Program-made: the position numbers and the translations under genes | From: an uncultured Candidatus Melainabacteria bacterium | GTDB lineage: Bacteria > Cyanobacteriota > Vampirovibrionia > Gastranaerophilales > Gastranaerophilaceae | Reading direction: 5' to 3' | DNA: 6,146 nucleotides | NCBI GenBank assembly: GCA_946186335.1 | Contig: CAMHMW010000109.1 | Location: forward strand, 1 to 6,146 | Part shown: positions 1-5,358 of the stretch, one piece after another | How the letters are laid out: each line of letters starts with the position of its first letter | Numbering within the stretch: position 1 is the stretch's first letter | The notes under the pieces: generated by a model | The model's database searches: none | What the model was told of the DNA's origin: nothing | The model's input: only the letters and a program-made list of their open reading frames with translations

Positions 1-41
1 CCTACATGATATTGTCTTCCGTCTTCCCTGTAATTTTTCAT
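1..41 (-). CDS. N-terminus of a probable uridine/nucleoside phosphorylase (partial)
   Basis: An ATG on the minus strand (41-39) opens a frame that runs off the left edge after 13 full codons, reading MKNYREDGRQYHV followed by a glycine-type GG. A good Shine-Dalgarno AGAGG lies at 51-47, five bases before the ATG, which supports a real start. The pattern 'edGrQYHv-G' resembles the N-terminus of uridine phosphorylases and related phosphorylases of the PNP/UDP family, which typically begin with a QYHI-type motif just before the phosphate-binding region. These enzymes cleave nucleosides with phosphate in cytosolic salvage. The identification rests on about a dozen residues from memory, so the start is better supported than the product. 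It lies downstream of ompH in the same direction but is separated by the inverted repeat at 62-114. Confidence 0.45.
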   Translation of the reverse strand, partial: MKNYREDGRQYHV

Positions 42-61
42 GGATGCCTCTGTTTAAAAGC

Positions 62-114
62 AAATAAGTGAATAAGTTTGATGTAACAAAATACAATTAC
101 TTATTCACTTATTT
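62..114. repeat. Perfect 16-bp inverted repeat of four heptamer copies; possible ompH terminator or operator
   Basis: The arms at 62-77 and 99-114 are perfect reverse complements (16 bp) around a 21-nt AT-rich loop. Each arm is itself a tandem duplication: AATAAGT occurs at 63-69 and 71-77, and its complement ACTTATT at 99-105 and 107-113. As minus-strand RNA the stem follows the ompH stop codon by about 11 nt and is followed by GCUUUUAAAC. That is a short, imperfect U-run, so the element could act as a weak intrinsic terminator. The stem contains few G-C pairs and the loop is large, which is unusual for a terminator. The duplicated heptamers also fit a protein-binding operator for the gene starting at 41. 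The structure is certain; the role is inferred. Confidence 0.6.
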
Positions 115-125
115 ACATAAATGTC

Positions 126-566
126 TTATTTCAATTTCTGAATAACCAAATCGGTTACATCAACGCCGCCGACAAAAATAACCTGATCAGATACGATAGC
201 GTCAAGTTTCTGAGCAACCATTACAGATTTTGCTGCAGCCTGAATTTGGCTCATAATCTGATTTTCTTTGCTCATTCTCAATTTCATCAACGCTTCTTGT
301 TTTTGAGTAAATTCAGCGGATGTTTGTGATTCAAAATTTTGTTTTTGAACAGGTGTTGTTAAATTTTTATATTCTCTTTCTTTGTTAACCATGTACTGTT
401 GCAAATCCATACCTTTTGAATCAATTTCTTTGATTGCGGCTTGTGCTGCCGGATAGTTTTCCAAAACTTTCTGATAATCAATGTATCCGATTTCAGCAAA
501 TGAAGGAGTAGCAGACATTGTTATTCCCATTGCCAGTAATAAAGCCATTAATTTGAAGTTTTTCAT
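126..566 (-). CDS. ompH: OmpH/Skp family periplasmic chaperone
   Basis: This 146-residue protein is a predicted periplasmic holdase that keeps unfolded outer-membrane proteins soluble on their way to the BAM complex. A Sec signal peptide covers residues 1-24 (basic MKNFK, hydrophobic core, cleavage after PSFA). The mature protein opens with IGYIDYQKVLENYP, the typical N-terminal strand motif. A charged, Gln/Lys/Glu-rich helical stretch (about 35-120) would form the coiled-coil arms. The end, VIFVGGVDVTDLVIQKLK, matches the usual C-terminal 'gg.DvT..vi..L' strand. It is slightly shorter than E. coli Skp (161 residues including the signal). A consensus AGGAGG at 576-571 lies four bases before the ATG and suggests strong translation. 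It sits 71 bp downstream of bamA in the same direction, the conserved bamA-skp order, and is probably co-transcribed with it. Confidence 0.92.
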   Translation of the reverse strand: MKNFKLMALLLAMGITMSATPSFAEIGYIDYQKVLENYPAAQAAIKEIDSKGMDLQQYMVNKEREYKNLTTPVQKQNFESQTSAEFTQKQEALMKLRMSKENQIMSQIQAAAKSVMVAQKLDAIVSDQVIFVGGVDVTDLVIQKLK

Positions 567-611
567 AAGTCCTCCTATGTATAATTTTGTGATTGTGTTT
601 GTTTAACTACT

Positions 612-640
612 TAACGAACCATTAAAATAATTGTTCATTA
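612..640 (-). other. Possible stem-loop between bamA and ompH
   Basis: Read on the minus strand, the bases at 640-633 pair with those at 619-612 in an 8-bp stem that includes one U-G wobble, around a 13-nt AU-rich loop. The stem begins at the bamA stop codon. No U-run follows, so it is not a classical terminator. It could mark an RNA processing or stabilising site that sets ompH expression apart from bamA, or be chance in AT-rich DNA. Confidence 0.25.
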
Positions 641-2665
641 ATACATCATGTCACCTACACCGAATGTAAAGTATCCGTGTTTAGAACCGTTGTCACCCGG
701 ATTGGTAAGCGGAATACCATAATCGATTGATAACGGACCCATACCCGGTACAAACACCTTTAAGCCGACACCGACAGAAAATGCTTTCATCCTTCTGTCA
801 TAAAGTTCGTTAGAGATTGTGCCGTCAAATACTTTACCTGCATCAGCCCATACAGTAAATCTGATATTGTTCAGGAAAGCAATTCTTGTTCTGTCCATAA
901 ACGGAATAGGTGTTGCAAATTCGGCCGATCCCATAATGAATGCGTTACCTGTACCAACACCACTCATTTTGTAACCTCTGACAGTGTACGGACCACCTAA
1001 ACGATATGCCATAACTTCAGGCATATTGCCGTGTATTCTTCCGCCGCCTTTTACAGTAAATGATAACGATGATTTTTTACCCAACGGGATATATTGTTTA
1101 ATCATACCGGTTAATTTACCGTGAGATTTGTTAAATCCGTTCAGACCGATATTTTCGTCAAATCTCAGACTTGCCATTGTACCATGGCGGGTAACCGTTG
1201 CAGAATCTCTTGTGTCATATATAAGTGCAGGACTCAATGACATAAACAATCCGCCTTCAAGTTGTTTTGCACGTTCTGAAATAGGTACGTTGTATTTTGC
1301 ATACATATTGGCAATACCTTTTTCATCACCTTCACGAACATTTATATTCTCAACACCCAAACTGAAGTTTGCAGATGCGTGTCTGTTCCATTTCAAACGG
1401 TGAGAGGCTGTAATTTCACCCCCGAATCTGCGTTCAATTGCCAGCGGGATTTGATATGAACCGAAGTCACGGAAGAACAATCTTGTATTCAAAGAGGTTT
1501 CGGCATTAAAGAAGTACGGTTTAAAATAACTCAATTCTGCCTGAATGTTCATGTGGTTTTTAACGGAGGAATCGTTAAGGATAACACCGGTACCTGCCAA
1601 GCCTGTCAAAGAAATTCTTTCAGCTCTGCCGCGGAAGTTGTTTTCCGTCAGACCTAATGAACCGAACAGACCGGTAACAGTATCAAGACCACCGCCGACA
1701 GAGATACTTGCCGTTCTTTGTTCCTGAACTTTTATTGTAATATCATAAGCATCAGGAATATCCTCACTCGGTTCGATTTCTCTTGTGACATCCTTGAATG
1801 CCTGAGTTGCATATAATCTTACCAAATCCTCTTTTATAAGGTTCTCATTATAAATCATTCCGGGTTCTGTCAGAATATTGCGGGCAACGATATAGTCTTT
1901 TGTCTTTTCATTACCCTCAATCATAATTTTATCGATTATACCCTCTTTTATGCTTATATTGATGGTTCCGTCAGGGTCATCCTGAACAGAGTCAATTCTT
2001 GCAAGGATATAACCTTTTGATGTGTAAAGTTCCTGGATTTGTGCGATTGCCGCATTCAGTTTTGCAATATTTTGGGGTTTTCCCTTCATATCGTCAAGGA
2101 TTGCCAGTATATCCTCAATGGAAACAACAGAATTGCCTTCTATCGTAAAGTCTTTGACTGGGATATTTTCCTCAACAACGATTTTAACGGTTACTGTTCC
2201 GTCATCGTTTTTTGACGGAATAGCCTTCATTTTTTCCGTGAAATAACCTGTTTCATAAATGGTTCTCAAGTCAGTTTGCAAATCGGAACGGGAGTATTCG
2301 CTTCCTTCTTTCATCTGCATTTTTTTGGTTAATTCTTCTTTTTCAACAGAATTTAATCCGTAAAATTCAACGGTTTTAATAACTCTGTGTTCGGAATCCG
2401 TTGTCGGAACTGAGGTTGAGTATTCGGGAGATACTAACGTGGGGTAGGTGCTAATGGGGTCTGTAACCGATTGCTTGTTGTATTGGTCAAATACGGTATT
2501 TGTGTAACTGTTATCGTAATTAACAGCTTCATCCGTTAATCCCATACCTCCCCAAACGTCATCAATCGCATAACTCCCCGTTTGTACAAATGTCGCCAAC
2601 GCTATCGTCAGCACTAATTTTGTTATATTATGAAATTTCAAAAATAATTCCCTTACAGCTCTCAA
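638..2665 (-). CDS. bamA: Outer membrane protein assembly factor BamA (Omp85 family), three POTRA domains
   Basis: This 675-residue protein is the predicted core of the machine that folds beta-barrel proteins into the outer membrane. The signal peptide is at about 1-33 (cleavage near GSYA). A low-complexity Ser/Thr/Tyr/Asn-rich linker (about 34-94) follows. Three POTRA domains come next: about 95-168 (VIKTVEFYGL, ETGYF), 169-242 (FTIEGN, SKGYI) and 243-316 (IMIEGN). The 16-strand barrel (about 318-675) carries the diagnostic loop-6 motif VRGY at 562-565 within GGPYTVRGY. Proteobacterial BamA has five POTRAs and about 800 residues; three POTRAs is the cyanobacterial-type count. The last residue is Tyr rather than the common Phe/Trp. 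No in-frame ATG precedes the signal peptide, so the start is TTG with AGGAG four bases upstream; a second TTG at codon 9 (2641-2639) is possible. ompH follows in the same direction. Confidence 0.96.
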   Translation of the reverse strand: MRAVRELFLKFHNITKLVLTIALATFVQTGSYAIDDVWGGMGLTDEAVNYDNSYTNTVFDQYNKQSVTDPISTYPTLVSPEYSTSVPTTDSEHRVIKTVEFYGLNSVEKEELTKKMQMKEGSEYSRSDLQTDLRTIYETGYFTEKMKAIPSKNDDGTVTVKIVVEENIPVKDFTIEGNSVVSIEDILAILDDMKGKPQNIAKLNAAIAQIQELYTSKGYILARIDSVQDDPDGTINISIKEGIIDKIMIEGNEKTKDYIVARNILTEPGMIYNENLIKEDLVRLYATQAFKDVTREIEPSEDIPDAYDITIKVQEQRTASISVGGGLDTVTGLFGSLGLTENNFRGRAERISLTGLAGTGVILNDSSVKNHMNIQAELSYFKPYFFNAETSLNTRLFFRDFGSYQIPLAIERRFGGEITASHRLKWNRHASANFSLGVENINVREGDEKGIANMYAKYNVPISERAKQLEGGLFMSLSPALIYDTRDSATVTRHGTMASLRFDENIGLNGFNKSHGKLTGMIKQYIPLGKKSSLSFTVKGGGRIHGNMPEVMAYRLGGPYTVRGYKMSGVGTGNAFIMGSAEFATPIPFMDRTRIAFLNNIRFTVWADAGKVFDGTISNELYDRRMKAFSVGVGLKVFVPGMGPLSIDYGIPLTNPGDNGSKHGYFTFGVGDMMY

Positions 2666-2669
2666 TAAT

Positions 2670-2674
2670 CTCCT
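2670..2674 (-). promoter_or_regulatory. Shine-Dalgarno AGGAG that sets the TTG start of bamA
   Basis: On the minus strand AGGAG (2674-2670) is followed by ATTA and then TTG at 2665. The frame has no ATG upstream, and the first ATG inside lies after the signal peptide (residue 41). This site is therefore what selects the rare TTG initiation codon. Spacing of four bases is slightly short but the same as for ompH. Confidence 0.7.
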
Positions 2675-2712
2675 AAAAAAATCATAACATAAACCATAAA
2701 AAAAGCAAAAAT

Positions 2713-2740
2713 ATTTTACATGAGTTAACCAAATTGTAAA
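2713..2740 (-). promoter_or_regulatory. Candidate sigma-70-type promoter for bamA-ompH
   Basis: On the minus strand TTTACA (2740-2735) and TAAAAT (2718-2713) are separated by 16 bp. Each matches the -35 and -10 consensus at five of six positions. Initiation would fall near 2706, giving a leader of about 40 nt before bamA. It lies in the 86-bp gap after rsmI, where I see no convincing rsmI terminator, so read-through from rsmI is also possible. AT-rich sequence makes chance matches likely. Confidence 0.4.
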
Positions 2741-2751
2741 TTTTTGTAACT

Positions 2752-3564
2752 TTATTTTCCGATAGCAGTTTTGTAAACCAGATTTTTGTTCATTCCGTAC
2801 AACTCGGAAAGAATTACGGAGATGTCTTTTGCACTGTATCCCTTATCCTGTAATAATTTCACTTTATCTTTTAAATCGGCATCCTGTGAATATTTTTCAT
2901 CCCTGAATATCAGACAGACAAATTCACCTTTAACGATATTTTCTTTTAAGTGGGTAATAATTTCCGAAATTTCGCCGACCATAACTTCTTCAAATACTTT
3001 GGTTAATTCTCTGCCGAAAGCAGCTTTTGAATTTGGACGAACATTTTTTATATATTCAAGAGTTTGTAAAATTCTGTTTGGGGATTCGTAAAATATAAAA
3101 TCTCTGTACTTATTTTCAATAGCAATTTCTTCAATTTTGGGTTGTGTTTTCGGTAAAAAACCGACAAAAGTAAATTCTTCATCCTCTCTTGAAATTTGTG
3201 ACAATAAGGTAATTATGGCATTAGCACCCGGAAGGGCGGTTATTGTAAATCCGTTCTTTCTCAGTTCTTTAACGATAACAGAACCGGGGTCACAAATCAG
3301 CGGTGTTCCCGCATCTGAAACAAGTGCCATTTTTTGTCCGCTTTTCAGAGTTTCCAATATCTGTTCAATTCGTTCTTTTTCATTGTACTTGTGGTATGAA
3401 ACACATTTTGTTCTTATATCAAAATGATTAAGAATTTTCTGAGTAACTCTGCTATCTTCACAGGCAATCAAATCAACCGATTTAAGAATTTCAACTGCTC
3501 TTATGGTTATATCACCAAGGTTTCCGATAGGCGTAGGGACTATATAAAAATCATACTGTTTCAT
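2752..3564 (-). CDS. rsmI: 16S rRNA (cytidine-1402 2'-O) ribose methyltransferase RsmI
   Basis: This 270-residue cytosolic enzyme is predicted to use S-adenosylmethionine to 2'-O-methylate C1402 in the 16S rRNA decoding centre. The tetrapyrrole-methylase-like fold shows its family motifs in order: TPIGNLGDIT (11-20), ACEDSR (34-39), SDAGTP (83-88) followed by DPG (92-94), LPGANA (111-116), FVGFLP (133-138), FYESPNR (158-164) and RELTKVFEE (185-193). A Lys-rich C-terminal tail (about 225-270) with the pattern 'GYSAKDISVILSELYG' corresponds to the small helical domain of RsmI. Length is normal (about 270-290). No Shine-Dalgarno sequence precedes the ATG; an extended -10 element places the predicted transcript start on the ATG itself. 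It is divergent from the exported-protein gene at 3613 and lies 86 bp upstream of bamA in the same direction. Confidence 0.95.
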   Translation of the reverse strand: MKQYDFYIVPTPIGNLGDITIRAVEILKSVDLIACEDSRVTQKILNHFDIRTKCVSYHKYNEKERIEQILETLKSGQKMALVSDAGTPLICDPGSVIVKELRKNGFTITALPGANAIITLLSQISREDEEFTFVGFLPKTQPKIEEIAIENKYRDFIFYESPNRILQTLEYIKNVRPNSKAAFGRELTKVFEEVMVGEISEIITHLKENIVKGEFVCLIFRDEKYSQDADLKDKVKLLQDKGYSAKDISVILSELYGMNKNLVYKTAIGK

Positions 3565-3570
3565 AAGTAA

Positions 3571-3579
3571 ATATTAGCA
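3571..3579 (-). promoter_or_regulatory. Extended -10 promoter of rsmI, predicted leaderless
   Basis: On the minus strand the sequence is TG-C-TAATAT (3579-3571), an extended -10 with four of six core matches. Counting the hexamer as -12 to -7, +1 falls at 3564, the A of the rsmI ATG. No recognisable -35 hexamer is present. The lack of any Shine-Dalgarno before rsmI agrees with a leaderless message. Confidence 0.5.
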
Positions 3580-3599
3580 TAAATATTCTGAAATTTATG
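3578..3599. repeat. Dyad symmetry at the centre of the divergent promoter
   Basis: CATAAAT (3578-3584) and ATTTATG (3593-3599) are perfect inverted repeats with an 8-bp spacer. The dyad centre at 3588.5 is also the exact midpoint of the two -10 elements and of the two start codons (3564 and 3613). The arms carry the TG of each extended -10. The element could bind a dimeric regulator or simply reflect the symmetric promoter pair. Confidence 0.5.
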
Positions 3600-3606
3600 A
3601 TATAAT
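3598..3606 (+). promoter_or_regulatory. Consensus extended -10 promoter of the exported-protein gene, predicted leaderless
   Basis: TG-A-TATAAT (3598-3606) is a perfect extended -10 (TGnTATAAT). With the hexamer at -12 to -7, transcription would begin at 3613, the A of the ATG. The bases upstream of the ATG are only A and T, so there is no Shine-Dalgarno sequence. No -35 hexamer is apparent, as is common for extended -10 promoters. Confidence 0.6.
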
Positions 3607-3612
3607 AATTTT

Positions 3613-4035
3613 ATGAAAAGAAGAATTTTATTATCCGTTTTATTGTTAGTTACACCTTTGGTTGTGTTTGCAGATGCGTTTGTTCCGGAGTTTGACAAAA
3701 TGCAGTTTATCCGTTGCGATTACGAAGAAACATTGTATAATCAGGACAATACGGTAGCATCTGTCAGCAAACAGCACAGATTTTACAGACTTGATGATGA
3801 GTATTCAAAAATTTATCTTCAAAAAGAACCGATAGATTATATTACAAGATATGATGATGACGCTATTGAATTTAATCTTCAGTCAATGGATGATGACAGA
3901 ATTATATCATCACATATTTCAATAGACAGAACAAACGGAAAGTATACATCGGTTTCGGAAGTTGCCTATGATAACCCTGCATTCGGTTCGGGAAGTGCAA
4001 AAGCCACAGGTGTTTGTATGGTCGGAACGAAGTAG
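3613..4035 (+). CDS. Small exported protein of unknown function
   Basis: I do not recognise this 140-residue protein. A clear Sec signal peptide occupies residues 1-20 (MKRR, then a Leu/Val-rich core, cleavage after VFA). The mature part of about 120 residues is acidic, with Asp-rich patches (YDDDA, SMDDDR), and alternates short strand-like segments, suggesting a small beta-rich domain. It has just two cysteines, C35 near the mature N-terminus and C135 five residues from the C-terminus, which could form a disulfide joining the ends. The tail has a Gly/Ser/Ala stretch before ATGVCMVGTK. There is no lipobox or second membrane segment, so a soluble periplasmic or secreted product is expected. 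It is the only plus-strand gene, divergent from rsmI and convergent with the 4094-4933 gene. Its start is supported by the signal peptide and by the promoter placing +1 at the ATG. Confidence 0.85.
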   Translation: MKRRILLSVLLLVTPLVVFADAFVPEFDKMQFIRCDYEETLYNQDNTVASVSKQHRFYRLDDEYSKIYLQKEPIDYITRYDDDAIEFNLQSMDDDRIISSHISIDRTNGKYTSVSEVAYDNPAFGSGSAKATGVCMVGTK

Positions 4036-4065
4036 GTTTTAAGTGTCGGGCTGAAAGTCCAACCT
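4034..4065 (+). terminator. Weak stem-loop in the convergent intergenic region
   Basis: As plus-strand RNA, AGGUU (4034-4038, starting inside the TAG stop codon) can pair with AACCU (4061-4065). Inside it GGGCU (4048-4052) pairs with AGUCC (4056-4060) around a GAA loop with one G-U pair. A 9-nt bulge separates the two stems. A T-run appears only at 4086-4090, too far for a standard intrinsic terminator. The inner stem is better paired on the plus strand than on the minus strand. It is the best terminator candidate between the two convergent genes, but a poor one. Confidence 0.22.
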
Positions 4066-4093
4066 GCAAATTTACCCTTAACGGATTTTTAAT

Positions 4094-4933
4094 TTACAAA
4101 CTCATATAATAGTCTTTTAAAATCTTTGTATCGGTTTCAATATTCGGGCTTTCGCAGACCAGCGCACCTTTAACCCCAAAAGATTTCATTGCTTTGAGTA
4201 AATCTTTATAATTCATATCTGATTCCTGTAAAATAAGGTGGCGTTTTTCACCTTTTGCGGTGTAATCAATTCCTGCAAGGTGTGCGTGAAAATTGTTTAT
4301 CGCAAAATCGCCCAGTTCCTTAGCAATTCTGTCTAAAACTTTGCAAAATTCATCATAAGTGTTGTATTCTCCGCCCGTTCTTGCGTGGATGTGAGAAAAG
4401 TCTATGCAGGGTAGGACATATTCAAATTCTTTTGAAAGTCTTATAATTTCTTCGTAATCTCCCCATTGAGTTGCTTTTCCCGTAGTTTCGGGGCGTATCC
4501 ACATTTTGATATTGTTTGCTTTTAATGTATCAATAATTTTTTGAGTTTGGGTTTTAACCTGCTGATAAACGGTTTCTTTGTCGCCGCCCATATAGAATGC
4601 CGCGTGATAAGTAATACTGAAACCTCCGAAATCGGAAGCTGCCTGTGCGGTTTCGATAATTCTTTGTACGCTTGCCTCAACTTTTTCTTCTTCTTTTGAA
4701 TTAAGATTGACATAAAACGGACCGTGGGCGGTAAACATTAAATCTTTTGTTTCTTTCAGAAGTTTGCGTGTTTCATCGCTCATCCTCACACCATGGACAA
4801 ATTCAATCTCCATACCGTCAAGTTCCATTTCACGCAATATTTCAAAGGCTCTCGGATAACCCGCTTTACCTGTTGATAACGGCATGCCGGCTGTTAAAAA
4901 GTTCAGTTTGTCTGTTTTGTAAAAGTTTTCCAT
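4094..4933 (-). CDS. Endonuclease IV-like TIM-barrel protein (AP_endonuc_2 / sugar isomerase superfamily)
   Basis: The 279-residue protein has the length and motif order of endonuclease IV, a metal-dependent enzyme that nicks DNA at abasic sites. Motifs are AHGPFYVNL (69-77), YHAAF (109-113), RPETTGKATQWG (147-158), CIDFSHIHA (176-184), HAHLAGIDY (216-224), KGEKRH (227-232) and CESP (260-263). By pattern, H70, H110, E149, D178, H181, H218, H232 and E261 line up with E. coli Nfo ligands H69, H109, E145, D179, H182, H216, H231 and E261. The Asp before the last His (Nfo D229) has no clear match; E229 may substitute. The 'GIDY..KGEKRHL' style resembles archaeal endonuclease IV-like proteins more than Nfo, so another substrate in the sugar isomerase/epimerase superfamily remains possible. 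It starts three bases after the preceding gene's stop, with only a weak GGA upstream, suggesting translational coupling. It is the last gene of the operon. Confidence 0.82.
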   Translation of the reverse strand: MENFYKTDKLNFLTAGMPLSTGKAGYPRAFEILREMELDGMEIEFVHGVRMSDETRKLLKETKDLMFTAHGPFYVNLNSKEEEKVEASVQRIIETAQAASDFGGFSITYHAAFYMGGDKETVYQQVKTQTQKIIDTLKANNIKMWIRPETTGKATQWGDYEEIIRLSKEFEYVLPCIDFSHIHARTGGEYNTYDEFCKVLDRIAKELGDFAINNFHAHLAGIDYTAKGEKRHLILQESDMNYKDLLKAMKSFGVKGALVCESPNIETDTKILKDYYMSL

Positions 4934-4936
4934 AAA

Positions 4937-5341
4937 TTATCCGTTAACCTTAACTTCCAAAAGTGATTCAAGAATTTCGCAGGCATCAGATACCATTTTG
5001 CAGCAATGCTGTTTTCTTTCCATTCCGGCAAGTCCTGCACTCAGGGCTCTGCAACAGGTTGCTCTGTTTCTTTCACGAAATTCCTCAACTAACTGAGCGG
5101 CTTTTTCTCTTGCAAAAACCTGATTATTAAACCTGTTGTTGCGTCCGAACAAATATCCCAAAACCAGTTGAGCGCCTGTAACAGCACCGCAGCAGCAGCC
5201 AGAGGACATTCCGCCCGAAAATGTTGTTGCACAGGGTAAAAGTTCAGCAGGACAGAGTCCTTCTTCAATACATGCCTGTACCATACTTTCAGAACACGAA
5301 TAACCGTTCATAAAAAATTCTAATGCTTTATCTTTTAACAT
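4937..5341 (-). CDS. Cysteine-rich C_GCAxxG_C_C family protein (putative redox-active)
   Basis: The 134-residue protein belongs to the C_GCAxxG_C_C family, named for its spaced cysteine pattern and annotated as putative redox-active; its biochemical role is not established. It has 12 cysteines: C16 in GYSCSES, C24, C30, C37, the triple C49-C51 in SSGCCCGAVTGAQLVLG (the core motif, here CGAVTG), the pairs C96-C97 and C113-C114, and C121. There is no signal peptide, so it should be cytosolic, where such a cluster could bind metal or Fe-S or run thiol chemistry. The length is typical. AGGGG at 5352-5348, six bases before the ATG, supports the start. It follows the lipoprotein gene by 17 nt and precedes the endonuclease IV-like gene by three. 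Confidence 0.88.
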   Translation of the reverse strand: MLKDKALEFFMNGYSCSESMVQACIEEGLCPAELLPCATTFSGGMSSGCCCGAVTGAQLVLGYLFGRNNRFNNQVFAREKAAQLVEEFRERNRATCCRALSAGLAGMERKQHCCKMVSDACEILESLLEVKVNG

Positions 5342-5358
5342 TTATTTCCCCTTACAAA

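Noticed and set aside
1128..1403. Plus-strand open frame of 91 codons inside bamA
   Set aside because: It lies wholly opposite the bamA barrel region, which has strong family motifs. The translation shows no recognisable domain and there is no ribosome site.
2681..2686. TATGAT on the minus strand as the bamA -10 element
   Set aside because: It would put +1 at about 2674, at the first base of the Shine-Dalgarno site, leaving almost no leader. The candidate at 2713-2740 fits better.
2741..2751. Intrinsic terminator after rsmI
   Set aside because: Only a 5-bp AT stem (AAATT/AATTT) can be drawn near here and no proper U-run follows it.
2786..3427. Two plus-strand open frames opposite rsmI (2786-3091 and 3137-3427)
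   Set aside because: They are antisense shadows of a well-conserved gene; their translations look like reversed-strand artefacts.
4522..4713. Minus-strand Lys-rich open frame within the endonuclease IV-like gene
   Set aside because: It overlaps in another frame a gene with clear catalytic motifs. The lysine run comes from an AAG/GAA-rich stretch read out of frame.
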